Of a stretch of DNA of 8,598 bases, positions 1 to 6,226 are shown one piece after another. Source of the stretch: JAGZHZ01 sp965150505 (GTDB lineage Bacteria; Bacillota; Clostridia; Lachnospirales; Lachnospiraceae); NCBI GenBank assembly GCA_965150505.1, contig CBCTVZ010000096.1, forward strand, positions 1 through 8,598. The letters are read 5' to 3'. Under the pieces are notes generated by a model. That model was given only the letters and a program-made list of their open reading frames with translations, was not told where the DNA came from and searched no databases. Numbering within the stretch: the stretch's first letter is position 1; each line of letters begins with the position of its first letter. Position numbers and translations under genes: made by a program.

Positions 1-1012
1 TTCTGTCGTCTACAATCTTATATCCGGGGCAGAAAAAACTGTCAGACGGTGTCACTACTCCTTCCTCTAACCCTGCTGCCGCTGTGATAATCTTAAATGT
101 AGACCCCGGCTCATATGTATCATTGATACATCCGTTTCGCCACATCTTGTTTCTCTCATTTTGCAATTCTTCTTCACTCATATCTTCTCCGCCTTCAACC
201 GTAAATGGATCATTTAGATCAAACTCTGGAGCGTTGACCATCGCATAGATCTCCCCATTTTGAGGATTCATCAAAATAATTTCGACTCTGTCCGCATTTT
301 TCTGTTCCATCACCTGATACGCTGCCTGCTCTGCATATTTTTGAATATTGACATCTATACTCAGATACAAGTCCTTTCCTGCCACTGCCTCTAGGCGTAC
401 TTCCCCCTGATCTTCTAGTTCCACGCCTCTTGCATCTGTCAAAGTCAAGATTTTTCCGTTCTGTCCCTGCAGTACCTCATCGTATACCGTTTCCAATCCG
501 ATAATTCCCTGATTATCGCTTCCCGTAAATCCTAAAACTTTTGAGGCCAAACTTCCAAGTGGATAAAACCGCTTAAAATCTTCATCTACTTTCACTCCTG
601 AATAATTATATTCTCTGATGCGATCCCCGACTTCTTTTTCCACATTTGTTTTAATTTTTTCAATCGAACTATATTTTTCAACTCGTTTGCGTACTTTTTC
701 TTCCGAAAGTCCCAATTCTTTCACCAGCATATCGATTACTTTTTCTGGTTCTTTGATCTGATTATGGATCACAGAGATGGTGCAGACTGCCTTGTTGTCT
801 GCAAGCACCTCTCCGTTTACGTCTAAAATTCTCCCTCTTGCAGCTTTAATATCACGCTCCCTCTCATGGAGATTCTGTGCTTTTTCGGAATAATATTCTG
901 ACTGGAAAATCATCAGATATCCTAATCTCCCCATCAGTGAAAACAAAATCAAAGCACATCCTAAAAAAACCACAACAATCTTTTTTTTGTGATACGTTTT
1001 TGTCCGCAGCAT
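1..1012 (-). CDS. Class B penicillin-binding protein (PBP2/SpoVD-type transpeptidase), second of a tandem pair; C-terminal part beyond window
   Basis: Membrane-anchored D,D-transpeptidase that cross-links peptidoglycan outside the cell. The visible part is 337 residues, starting at ATG 1012-1010. A short basic N-terminus (MLRTKTYHKKK) precedes one membrane anchor at about residues 11-36. The PBP dimerisation domain follows, with the typical RGRILDVNGEVLA (59-71), RFYPLGSLASKVLGF (148-162) and GIIGLE (169-174) stretches. The transpeptidase domain begins near 215. The catalytic SxxK motif is S304-T-F-K307. SxN and KTG lie beyond the window edge. C328 sits in the FFCPGY segment common in SpoVD-like proteins. 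The frame is closed by TAA upstream (1057-1055), so ATG 1012 is the first usable start. Its Shine-Dalgarno GAGG (1023-1020, 7 bases away) lies in the 3' arm of a hairpin. A C-terminal PASTA domain can be neither seen nor excluded, so a choice between a division (FtsI/PBP2B) and a sporulation (SpoVD) role is open. Confidence 0.93.
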   Translation of the reverse strand, partial: MLRTKTYHKKKIVVVFLGCALILFSLMGRLGYLMIFQSEYYSEKAQNLHERERDIKAARGRILDVNGEVLADNKAVCTISVIHNQIKEPEKVIDMLVKELGLSEEKVRKRVEKYSSIEKIKTNVEKEVGDRIREYNYSGVKVDEDFKRFYPLGSLASKVLGFTGSDNQGIIGLETVYDEVLQGQNGKILTLTDARGVELEDQGEVRLEAVAGKDLYLSIDVNIQKYAEQAAYQVMEQKNADRVEIILMNPQNGEIYAMVNAPEFDLNDPFTVEGGEDMSEEELQNERNKMWRNGCINDTYEPGSTFKIITAAAGLEEGVVTPSDSFFCPGYKIVDDR

Positions 1013-1064
1013 AAAAAAACCTCGTAAAAGCTTTAATACAATGTATTTCTGCTTTTACGAGGTT
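1013..1064 (-). terminator. Hairpin with T7 tract between the two penicillin-binding protein genes; terminator or RBS-masking element
   Basis: Bases 1018-1031 pair perfectly with 1051-1064, giving a 14-bp stem. The intervening 19 bases hold a second small stem (1035-1039 with 1043-1047). On the minus strand the outer stem is followed by seven Ts (1019-1013, partly pairing) and then directly by the ATG of the downstream gene. The structure begins 4 bases after the TAG of the upstream gene. It has the form of an intrinsic terminator, but its 3' arm also carries the GAGG ribosome binding site of the next gene. It could therefore reduce transcription into that gene, translation of it, or both. 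The opposite strand has no T tract after the stem. Confidence 0.75.
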
Positions 1065-1068
1065 ATGT

Positions 1069-3252
1069 CTATTGATATAGGTCAGACGAATACATTCCTC
1101 CCTGATACAGTTCATCGACCCCTTCCATATTTTGATTTTCAAGAGGTACTGGAAGGTTCTGATTTCCCGCCCATTCTTCTTCGTTTAAATTTTGATAATC
1201 AGAAGTATCGCCGATCAATTCGTTGCTCGTTGTCCCAGAATCAGAAAGACGCATTCCTTCTGTGGCTTCCTCTCTTGTGATGCCCAATGTCTGCAACAGT
1301 TCATCTGTGATCTCCTCCGTCGGATAGATCTTTAAGTATGGCAGAATTTCCATCAAAATTTTTCTAGCCACTACCTGTGTAAAAGAACCCTGCTCCTGTT
1401 TTTCTACATTTGGCTGATCCACTACGACGTAAATTACAATCTGAGGATCATCAGCCGGAACAAATCCGATAAACGATACAACATACCGATCTTCCACACG
1501 CTGTCCATCTTTCACAATCTCAGCAGTACCTGTTTTTCCGCCGACGCGATATCCAGGAACTTGAGCATATTTACCAGTACCTTCCGTCACTACTTTTTCC
1601 ATGTAACTGCGGACATATTCTGAGTTTTTTTCTGAGATGACCTGACGGATCAAGACAGGATTTATATTTTTTACGATACCGCCCTGCGCATCCTGAATCT
1701 GCTTTACAAGATGAGGCTGATAGTAATATCCTCCGTTGATGATGGCGCACGTTGCAGCCAATTCCTGTATCATCGTACAAGTCAGACCCTGACCAAAGGA
1801 ACACGTTGCAAGTTCCACTTCTCCCATAGACTGTGTGTCAAATACGATTCCAGAGCTTTCATTTGGCAGATCAATTCCTGTCCTTCTTCCATAATTGAAC
1901 AATTCCTGATATTCGCAGAACTCTTCAATTCCTATTTTTTTTGCCATCTCCATCAATGCGTCGTTACAAGAATTTTCCATCGCCTGCGAAACAGTCTGCA
2001 TCCCATGTCCGGCTAGATTGTTACATCCAATATAATAATCCGGAAGCTGTTCTCCTCCATCGCAGTAGAACGTATCATTATCGCTGATCGCGCCCAGTTC
2101 CAGCCCAGAAGCAATCGTCATGGATTTAAATGTAGAACCCGGTTCAAAACTATCTTCCACACAATAATTTTTCCAGCGTTCATTTGCTGCTTTGGAATAC
2201 TGTTCGTCATCAAATGCTTCTATTTCTGCATCGGTATACCAGCCCTCCAGATTAAATGGATCGTTTAGGTCGTATCCCTTGTTTGTCGCCATCGCCAGAA
2301 TTTCCCCTGTGTTTGGATCTGCCACAATAATACCTGTATTCTGACTTCCCAGATTTCCTTTGATCTGTTCTGGTCCAGTTGAAGCATGTTCCTGCTCAAT
2401 TTCATTTAAGTATTTTTCTACAACACGCTGAATATTCATGTCTATCGTCGTCACAAGTCTGTTTCCATCGTGCGGCGCTATAATTTTTCTTTCCAGTTCT
2501 GACTGTTCTGTCAGATAGCCATACTCTCTTCCATTTGTCCCATTTAGAATATCATTATAATACGCTTCCAGTCCTACAATTCCATCATTTGCTTTGTTGG
2601 AAAATCCAACTACTGTACTCGCCATACTATTCATCGGATACTCTCGAATATAGCTCTCTTCAAACCATACGCCTGTTACGCAAACTTTCCACTCGTTTTC
2701 TACTTCGATCCTCTTTTTTTCGCTCTCAGAGGCATCCTCTGGAATTTTTTCCAGCTCTGTCAGCTTCTCAAATTCCTGCTCTTTTTCAAAATCTACTTCT
2801 CTTAGAATCACTTGATATCTGCTGTCTTTCGTCTCTTCTGATGTTATGATTCCACGCACTTCGTTTTTATTAATCTCAAAAACTTGCTCCAGAGCTTCCA
2901 GCGTAGGTTCTAAAAAATCAGCCTTGCTGTTAATAGCAAAACAATCTAAGACTACATTGCACACTTTCTTGCTTCTGGCAAAAACATTGCCGTTGCGGTC
3001 CACAATTTCGCCTCGTTTATATGGAATTATCGTACTGTCATAGTATTTCTGAGACAAGACCTGCTGCGTATATTCTTGCCCATGTTTCAGAGTAATCCCT
3101 GCTATTCTGAAATTTAAAAGGGCAAAAACAGCAACAACGATGCCAAACAAGATCAACAATTTTTTCTGCATGAAAAAATCGAATTTTTTCTCCCTCTTAT
3201 TAATTCTTCTTCTCTGTCCAGCTCTCTTCTTTTTCTTTTTTCTCGATACCAA
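1069..3252 (-). CDS. Class B penicillin-binding protein (FtsI/PBP2B/SpoVD-type transpeptidase), first of a tandem pair
   Basis: Septal or spore peptidoglycan transpeptidase of 727 residues. A very basic cytoplasmic tail (1-30) is followed by one membrane anchor (about 31-52). The dimerisation domain includes RGEIVDRNGNVFA (80-92), REYPMNSMASTVVGF (203-217) and GIVGLE (224-229), with a charged Glu/Lys-rich insertion at about 155-188. The transpeptidase motifs are S373-TF-K376, S428-C-N430 and K573-TGT. The C-terminal 85 residues are acidic and low in complexity, and no PASTA domain is seen. The start is TTG 3252-3250, preceded by AGGTG seven bases away. The first Met (residue 28, at the membrane anchor) has no well-placed ribosome site. 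The gene lies 14 bases after the ftsL-like stop, as expected for division genes. C410 and C429 match the spacing of the redox-active SpoVD pair. Membership in class B is certain; the division versus sporulation role is not. Confidence 0.96.
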   Translation of the reverse strand: MVSRKKKKKRAGQRRRINKREKKFDFFMQKKLLILFGIVVAVFALLNFRIAGITLKHGQEYTQQVLSQKYYDSTIIPYKRGEIVDRNGNVFARSKKVCNVVLDCFAINSKADFLEPTLEALEQVFEINKNEVRGIITSEETKDSRYQVILREVDFEKEQEFEKLTELEKIPEDASESEKKRIEVENEWKVCVTGVWFEESYIREYPMNSMASTVVGFSNKANDGIVGLEAYYNDILNGTNGREYGYLTEQSELERKIIAPHDGNRLVTTIDMNIQRVVEKYLNEIEQEHASTGPEQIKGNLGSQNTGIIVADPNTGEILAMATNKGYDLNDPFNLEGWYTDAEIEAFDDEQYSKAANERWKNYCVEDSFEPGSTFKSMTIASGLELGAISDNDTFYCDGGEQLPDYYIGCNNLAGHGMQTVSQAMENSCNDALMEMAKKIGIEEFCEYQELFNYGRRTGIDLPNESSGIVFDTQSMGEVELATCSFGQGLTCTMIQELAATCAIINGGYYYQPHLVKQIQDAQGGIVKNINPVLIRQVISEKNSEYVRSYMEKVVTEGTGKYAQVPGYRVGGKTGTAEIVKDGQRVEDRYVVSFIGFVPADDPQIVIYVVVDQPNVEKQEQGSFTQVVARKILMEILPYLKIYPTEEITDELLQTLGITREEATEGMRLSDSGTTSNELIGDTSDYQNLNEEEWAGNQNLPVPLENQNMEGVDELYQGGMYSSDLYQ

Positions 3253-3266
3253 TTTTTTACACCTAC

Positions 3267-3794
3267 TTACTCTACTGGAATATCACTATACTGTCTGATG
3301 TAATCTCTCTCCTGACTGCTATAAGAAATAATCTGTCCCTCTTCCGCATAAACCATGCCAAGCTGTGTGATTGCCACATCTCTTACATGATCCAAATCAA
3401 TCGAAGATATGATCTTTTCATACGCAGCATCATTTCGCACTTTTAATTCGCTGATAACGCTGGCTTTTTGAATCAATTCTGACTGATACGTTGTATTTTT
3501 TGACTTCAACTGCACATAGTTCATACATACAACAGACGTAAGCACCGCCATTACCGTCAGAAAAACCGTGTAAGGTGACGTAATCTGCCGTGCTTTGATC
3601 CGGCTTTTGCGCATAGAGGCGCTGGATTGTCTATTCCTCGCCGCCTGATGCTGTCCTTCCCTTGTCTGTTCTCCCCGCCTTGCCGGCGCTGCATTGATCT
3701 GTCGAACAGTATTGCCGTACACATATATTTTATTGTCCTGTTTCCCGACATTTCTTCGGTAATCATTATTCGGTCTTTTTACTGTTCCATTCAT
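3267..3794 (-). CDS. ftsL: FtsL-like cell division protein, bitopic membrane protein with coiled coil
   Basis: Predicted 175-residue single-pass membrane protein. It has a long, basic, probably disordered cytoplasmic part (1-74, rich in Arg, Gln and Asn) and one membrane segment (about 75-94). A short extracellular coiled-coil-like region follows (about 95-132), then a tail containing the HVRDVAITQLGMVYAEEGQI segment (136-155), which resembles the conserved end of FtsL/DivIC-type proteins. FtsL works with DivIB/FtsQ and DivIC/FtsB to activate septal synthesis by FtsW and the class B PBP. The call rests on topology plus position between rsmH and the PBP gene, because FtsL sequences are poorly conserved. 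The N-terminal extension is longer than in B. subtilis FtsL. Start ATG 3794-3792 is preceded by an AGGGGAG ribosome site about 12 bases away, rather far but strong. Stop TAA lies 14 bases before the PBP start, suggesting cotranscription and possible coupling. Confidence 0.8.
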   Translation of the reverse strand: MNGTVKRPNNDYRRNVGKQDNKIYVYGNTVRQINAAPARRGEQTREGQHQAARNRQSSASMRKSRIKARQITSPYTVFLTVMAVLTSVVCMNYVQLKSKNTTYQSELIQKASVISELKVRNDAAYEKIISSIDLDHVRDVAITQLGMVYAEEGQIISYSSQERDYIRQYSDIPVE

Positions 3795-3830
3795 AATTAT
3801 ACTTTCTCCCCTGTGCCATCCTCAGGTAGC

Positions 3831-3857
3831 TTTCTTATACGCTTTTTCTTATACGCT
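3831..3857. repeat. Two tandem copies of a 13-base unit in the ftsL leader
   Basis: The unit TTTCTTATACGCT (plus strand) occurs at 3831-3843 and again at 3845-3857, a 14-base period with no mismatch. It lies between the rsmH-end hairpin and the ftsL ribosome binding site. It may be a simple local duplication or a pair of binding sites; the sequence alone does not tell. Confidence 0.6.
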
Positions 3858-3882
3858 CATCCTCTATCTTTTTATATCGTCG

Positions 3883-3920
3883 AAAAATAATCTCAACAGA
3901 CTTTTCTTTCAGCTGAGATT
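3883..3920 (-). terminator. Weak hairpin with short T tract after rsmH
   Basis: Bases 3889-3897 pair with 3912-3920 (9 pairs including one G-U in RNA). Two more pairs sit inside after a mismatch, around a purine-rich loop. On the minus strand the stem is followed by ATTTTT (3888-3883). It starts 3 bases after the rsmH stop codon. The stem is mostly A-T at its base and the T run is short, so it is likely a partial terminator or an mRNA processing and stability element that trims ftsL/PBP expression relative to rsmH. Confidence 0.45.
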
Positions 3921-3923
3921 CTT

Positions 3924-4871
3924 CTATTTTTCTTCGTATCTGCGCTCGAATACACGAAGTTTTGAACTCTTGGCACGTTTGTTTTCTAAAAGCTCTTCCT
4001 CACTTGGGATAATCGGCTTTCTCGTGATTACTTTTCCTTTTGATTTTCTGCCGCACACACAGACTGGAAATTCTCTTGGGCAAATACAAGGATCTTCTTT
4101 CTCTCTGAAAATCGTCTTTACAATACGATCTTCCAGAGAATGAAAAGTGATCACACACATTCTTCCCTCATCGTTTAAAAAATCAATCATATCTCCCAAC
4201 GAATCTCTCAGCACATCCAGTTCTCGATTCAATTCAATCCGAATCGCCTGAAATGTTCTTTTTGCTGGATGTCCCCCTGCCGCTCTGACCTTTGCCGGAA
4301 TTGCATTTTTTATAATTTCAATCAGCTCTCCCGTCGTCTCAAGCTCTTTTTTCTGTCTTGCTATGACAATGTGTTTTGCAATATTTTTGGCAAATTTATC
4401 TTCCCCGTAATCTCGGATGATCCGATATAGCTCTTTTTCACTGTATCCATTCACAATGTCTTTTGCCGTCATGGTCTGACGCTGATCCATTCTCATATCA
4501 AGCGGAACATCCTCTCGATATGTAAAGCCTCGTTCTGCTTTATCCAGCTGATAGGAAGAAACTCCTAAATCCAGCAGAATCCCGTCTGCTTTCTCTATTC
4601 CTAAACGGCTCATAATTCCTTTGATCTCGCAGTAATTGCTTCTGACAACTGTGACTTTATCTCCAAATTCCTCTAATCGTTTTTTGGCCGCATCGATTGC
4701 ATCTGCATCCTGATCAATTCCGATCAGGCGACCTTTCTCAGACAATCTTTTGCAAATCTCATACGAATGGCCGCCTCCTCCCAGCGTGCCATCGATATAA
4801 ATGCCATCTGGTTTGATCTGAAGGGCCTCTATGGTTTCTTCCAGCAATACTGATTTATGTTTAAATTCCAT
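3924..4871 (-). CDS. rsmH: 16S rRNA (cytosine(1402)-N4)-methyltransferase RsmH (MraW)
   Basis: S-adenosylmethionine-dependent enzyme that N4-methylates C1402 in the ribosomal P site on the 30S subunit. The 315-residue product has the usual family length (about 310). The SAM-binding DGTLGGGGHS is at 27-36, LLDLGVSS at 99-106, the family segment RTFQAIRIELN at 205-215, and ITFHSLEDRIVK at 241-252. A CIC...CVC cysteine cluster (262-273) is typical of Firmicute members. An in-frame ATG at 4940 would add 23 residues. ATG 4871 was chosen because the protein then begins MEFKHKSVLLEE, as the family does. GGGAG lies 9 bases upstream, and the 4940 ATG falls inside the -10 box of the likely promoter. 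It heads a dcw-type cluster (ftsL and PBP genes follow), but the mraZ gene that usually precedes it is absent. Confidence 0.97.
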   Translation of the reverse strand: MEFKHKSVLLEETIEALQIKPDGIYIDGTLGGGGHSYEICKRLSEKGRLIGIDQDADAIDAAKKRLEEFGDKVTVVRSNYCEIKGIMSRLGIEKADGILLDLGVSSYQLDKAERGFTYREDVPLDMRMDQRQTMTAKDIVNGYSEKELYRIIRDYGEDKFAKNIAKHIVIARQKKELETTGELIEIIKNAIPAKVRAAGGHPAKRTFQAIRIELNRELDVLRDSLGDMIDFLNDEGRMCVITFHSLEDRIVKTIFREKEDPCICPREFPVCVCGRKSKGKVITRKPIIPSEEELLENKRAKSSKLRVFERRYEEK

Positions 4872-4935
4872 ATTTGATCGCTCCCATCCGACCTTATCAG
4901 CCTTGTCTTTTTCTTTTGTTTTAAACTGTGCTTTT

Positions 4936-4964
4936 ATCATAGCTCAGTTCCTGATAAAATACAA
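4936..4964 (-). promoter_or_regulatory. Candidate sigma-A promoter for the rsmH-ftsL-PBP unit
   Basis: On the minus strand TTGTAT (4964-4959) and TATGAT (4941-4936) are separated by exactly 17 bases. The -10 box matches the consensus in 5 of 6 positions, the -35 in 3 of 6. Initiation would fall near 4929, giving a leader of roughly 58 bases before ATG 4871. It lies downstream of the strong terminator that closes the previous unit, where a new promoter is needed. Confidence 0.55.
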
Positions 4965-5023
4965 CCCTAAATTGAAGAAACTGAACGAAAAATTTTCAAA
5001 TTTAACCCTTTCATCTCATATAA

Positions 5024-5053
5024 ATTATACATATTGCACAATTTCGCTGATAA
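5024..5053 (-). promoter_or_regulatory. Possible second, upstream promoter for rsmH
   Basis: A perfect TATAAT (5029-5024, minus strand) lies in the same gap. With an 18-base spacer the -35 would be TTATCA (5053-5048), matching 4 of 6 consensus positions. The region is very AT-rich, so chance matches are likely and this is weaker evidence than for the 4936-4964 promoter. Confidence 0.3.
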
Positions 5054-5109
5054 AGTATCTCAATTTTTTCTTGTTATCTTTTAAAAATAATAGCAGTACA
5101 GGTATCGTG

Positions 5110-5158
5110 AAAAAAAAGACAGTTTTCTTCAGTGCAGCACACTAAAAAACTGTCTTTT
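5110..5158 (-). terminator. Strong intrinsic terminator closing the ychF-lgt-Spo0E-like unit
   Basis: Bases 5114-5126 pair perfectly with 5146-5158 (13 bp, core GACAG/CTGTC). The loop contains an additional small stem (5131-5134 with 5140-5143). On the minus strand the stem runs into eight Ts (5117-5110). It begins 25 bases after the stop of the small Spo0E-like gene and ends well before the rsmH promoter, cleanly separating the two transcription units. Confidence 0.85.
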
Positions 5159-5183
5159 CTCATACCTTACGCCAAATATATTA

Positions 5184-5327
5184 TTATGCTAAATATTCCT
5201 CTATCAGGCGGTCTAAGGTGACGCTCTGCTTATAGATTTCATCTGAGTTTCTTTCTTGTGCAAGCATTTCATCTAATTTTCGGCGTTCTTCTTCTATCCT
5301 CTTTTTCAGCATTTCTCTTTTACTCAT
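5184..5327 (-). CDS. Spo0E-like aspartyl-phosphate phosphatase family small protein
   Basis: A 47-residue protein. It reads as two amphipathic helices: residues 2-26, highly charged (MSKREMLKKRIEEE...), and about 29-46, joined by a short ERNSD turn. The second helix carries YKQSVTLDRLIEEYL, which fits the Spo0E-family signature SxxxD (S35, D39) followed by LIxxY. Spo0E proteins dephosphorylate Spo0A~P in Bacillus and thereby delay sporulation; this function is inferred here from the motif. Start ATG 5327 has AGGTGG 5 bases upstream. It overlaps the lgt stop by 8 bases (ATGAGTAA), so translation is probably coupled to lgt. A terminator follows 25 bases after its TAA stop. The length is at the short end for the family. 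The gene is easily missed because of its size. The partner response regulator is unknown. Confidence 0.8.
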   Translation of the reverse strand: MSKREMLKKRIEEERRKLDEMLAQERNSDEIYKQSVTLDRLIEEYLA

Positions 5328-6201
5328 TCGTGCCACCTGCTCTCTTTCGTTTTTTTTCTTTTATTCTTTTTACCAGAATGATTCCTAGAGAGACGAGAAC
5401 TAAGAAACCGGCAAGCATCTGCGATACTGGGAAGCCCAATACCGGAAATAAAAGCTGATCGGTCCTTAATCCTTCAATCCATACTCGGCCCAATCCGTAT
5501 CCCATCAAATAAAGCAAAAAAACTTCGCCATCAAATTTTTTTCTCTTTGTATACCAAACTAAAAATACAAGAACACCTAGATTCCACAGGGACTCATATA
5601 AAAAAGTAGGATGTACCTGAATGTAATTTACCCCGTCGATCACCTGCATATGCTCTAGCATTTTTTCGGTGACTTCGCCCTGTCTGACTGCATCTAAAGG
5701 CAGTCTCATGGCGAACAGATTATTTGTATACTCCCCAAAAGCTTCTCTGTTAAAAAAATTCCCCCATCTGCCGATAATCTGTCCTAAAATCAAGCCTGTA
5801 CACGCTGTATCAGCCACTAAAAGGAACTTTTTTTTCTTTCGTTTTGAAAACAGATATGCCGTCAGCACACCTGCAATAATTCCTCCATAAATTGCCAGAC
5901 CGCCGCTTCTAAAATCAAAGATCTCCCACACATTGTCTTTGTAATCCTCCCAAGAAAAAATCACATAGTAAAGCCTTGCTCCCAGCAGTGATATGACGAC
6001 TGCAATCATTGTCAGATCAAAATAAAATTCTGAATCCTGATTCGTCTTTTTTGCCACTGCCATAGCAAAATAAGCTCCAGATAAAATTGCAATACCTATG
6101 ATAATTCCATAAAAGGCAATCGGAAATCCAAAAATTTCAAATGATTTCCCCACATGTTCCAGAGTAATCCCAAGATTTGGGAAACTTATCGTATCTGTCA
6201 T
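5320..6201 (-). CDS. lgt: Prolipoprotein diacylglyceryl transferase Lgt
   Basis: Integral membrane enzyme that moves diacylglycerol from phosphatidylglycerol to the lipobox cysteine of prelipoproteins, the first step of lipoprotein maturation. The 293-residue product has about seven hydrophobic segments. The Lgt signature GRWGNFFNREAFG lies at 144-156, the conserved HPTFLYES at 197-204, and GYGLGRVWIEGLRTD at 234-248. At the GLAIYGG loop (101-107), Tyr105 stands where E. coli has His103 (GMSFHGG). It ends in a lysine/arginine-rich tail (278-287). ATG 6201 is preceded by AGGAGA 6 bases upstream. It lies 25 bases after ychF, so the two are probably cotranscribed, and its last 8 bases overlap the Spo0E-like gene. 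Confidence 0.97.
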   Translation of the reverse strand: MTDTISFPNLGITLEHVGKSFEIFGFPIAFYGIIIGIAILSGAYFAMAVAKKTNQDSEFYFDLTMIAVVISLLGARLYYVIFSWEDYKDNVWEIFDFRSGGLAIYGGIIAGVLTAYLFSKRKKKKFLLVADTACTGLILGQIIGRWGNFFNREAFGEYTNNLFAMRLPLDAVRQGEVTEKMLEHMQVIDGVNYIQVHPTFLYESLWNLGVLVFLVWYTKRKKFDGEVFLLYLMGYGLGRVWIEGLRTDQLLFPVLGFPVSQMLAGFLVLVSLGIILVKRIKEKKRKRAGGTNE

Positions 6202-6226
6202 TTATTTTCTCCTAAACGTATTGTTG

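Noticed and set aside
864..1142. Minus-strand 92-codon frame spanning the gap between the PBP genes
   Set aside because: It overlaps both PBP genes in another frame, runs through the hairpin, and has no ribosome site or recognisable motif.
2535..2849. Plus-strand open frame of 104 codons inside the first PBP gene
   Set aside because: It is fully antisense to a well-supported gene with all three transpeptidase motifs, and its Ser/Leu-rich translation resembles no protein.
4831..5145. Plus-strand open frame of 104 codons running from rsmH into the terminator
   Set aside because: It is antisense to rsmH, its end reads through the terminator hairpin, and its composition (Leu/Ser/Phe/Asn) is typical of an AT-rich shadow frame.
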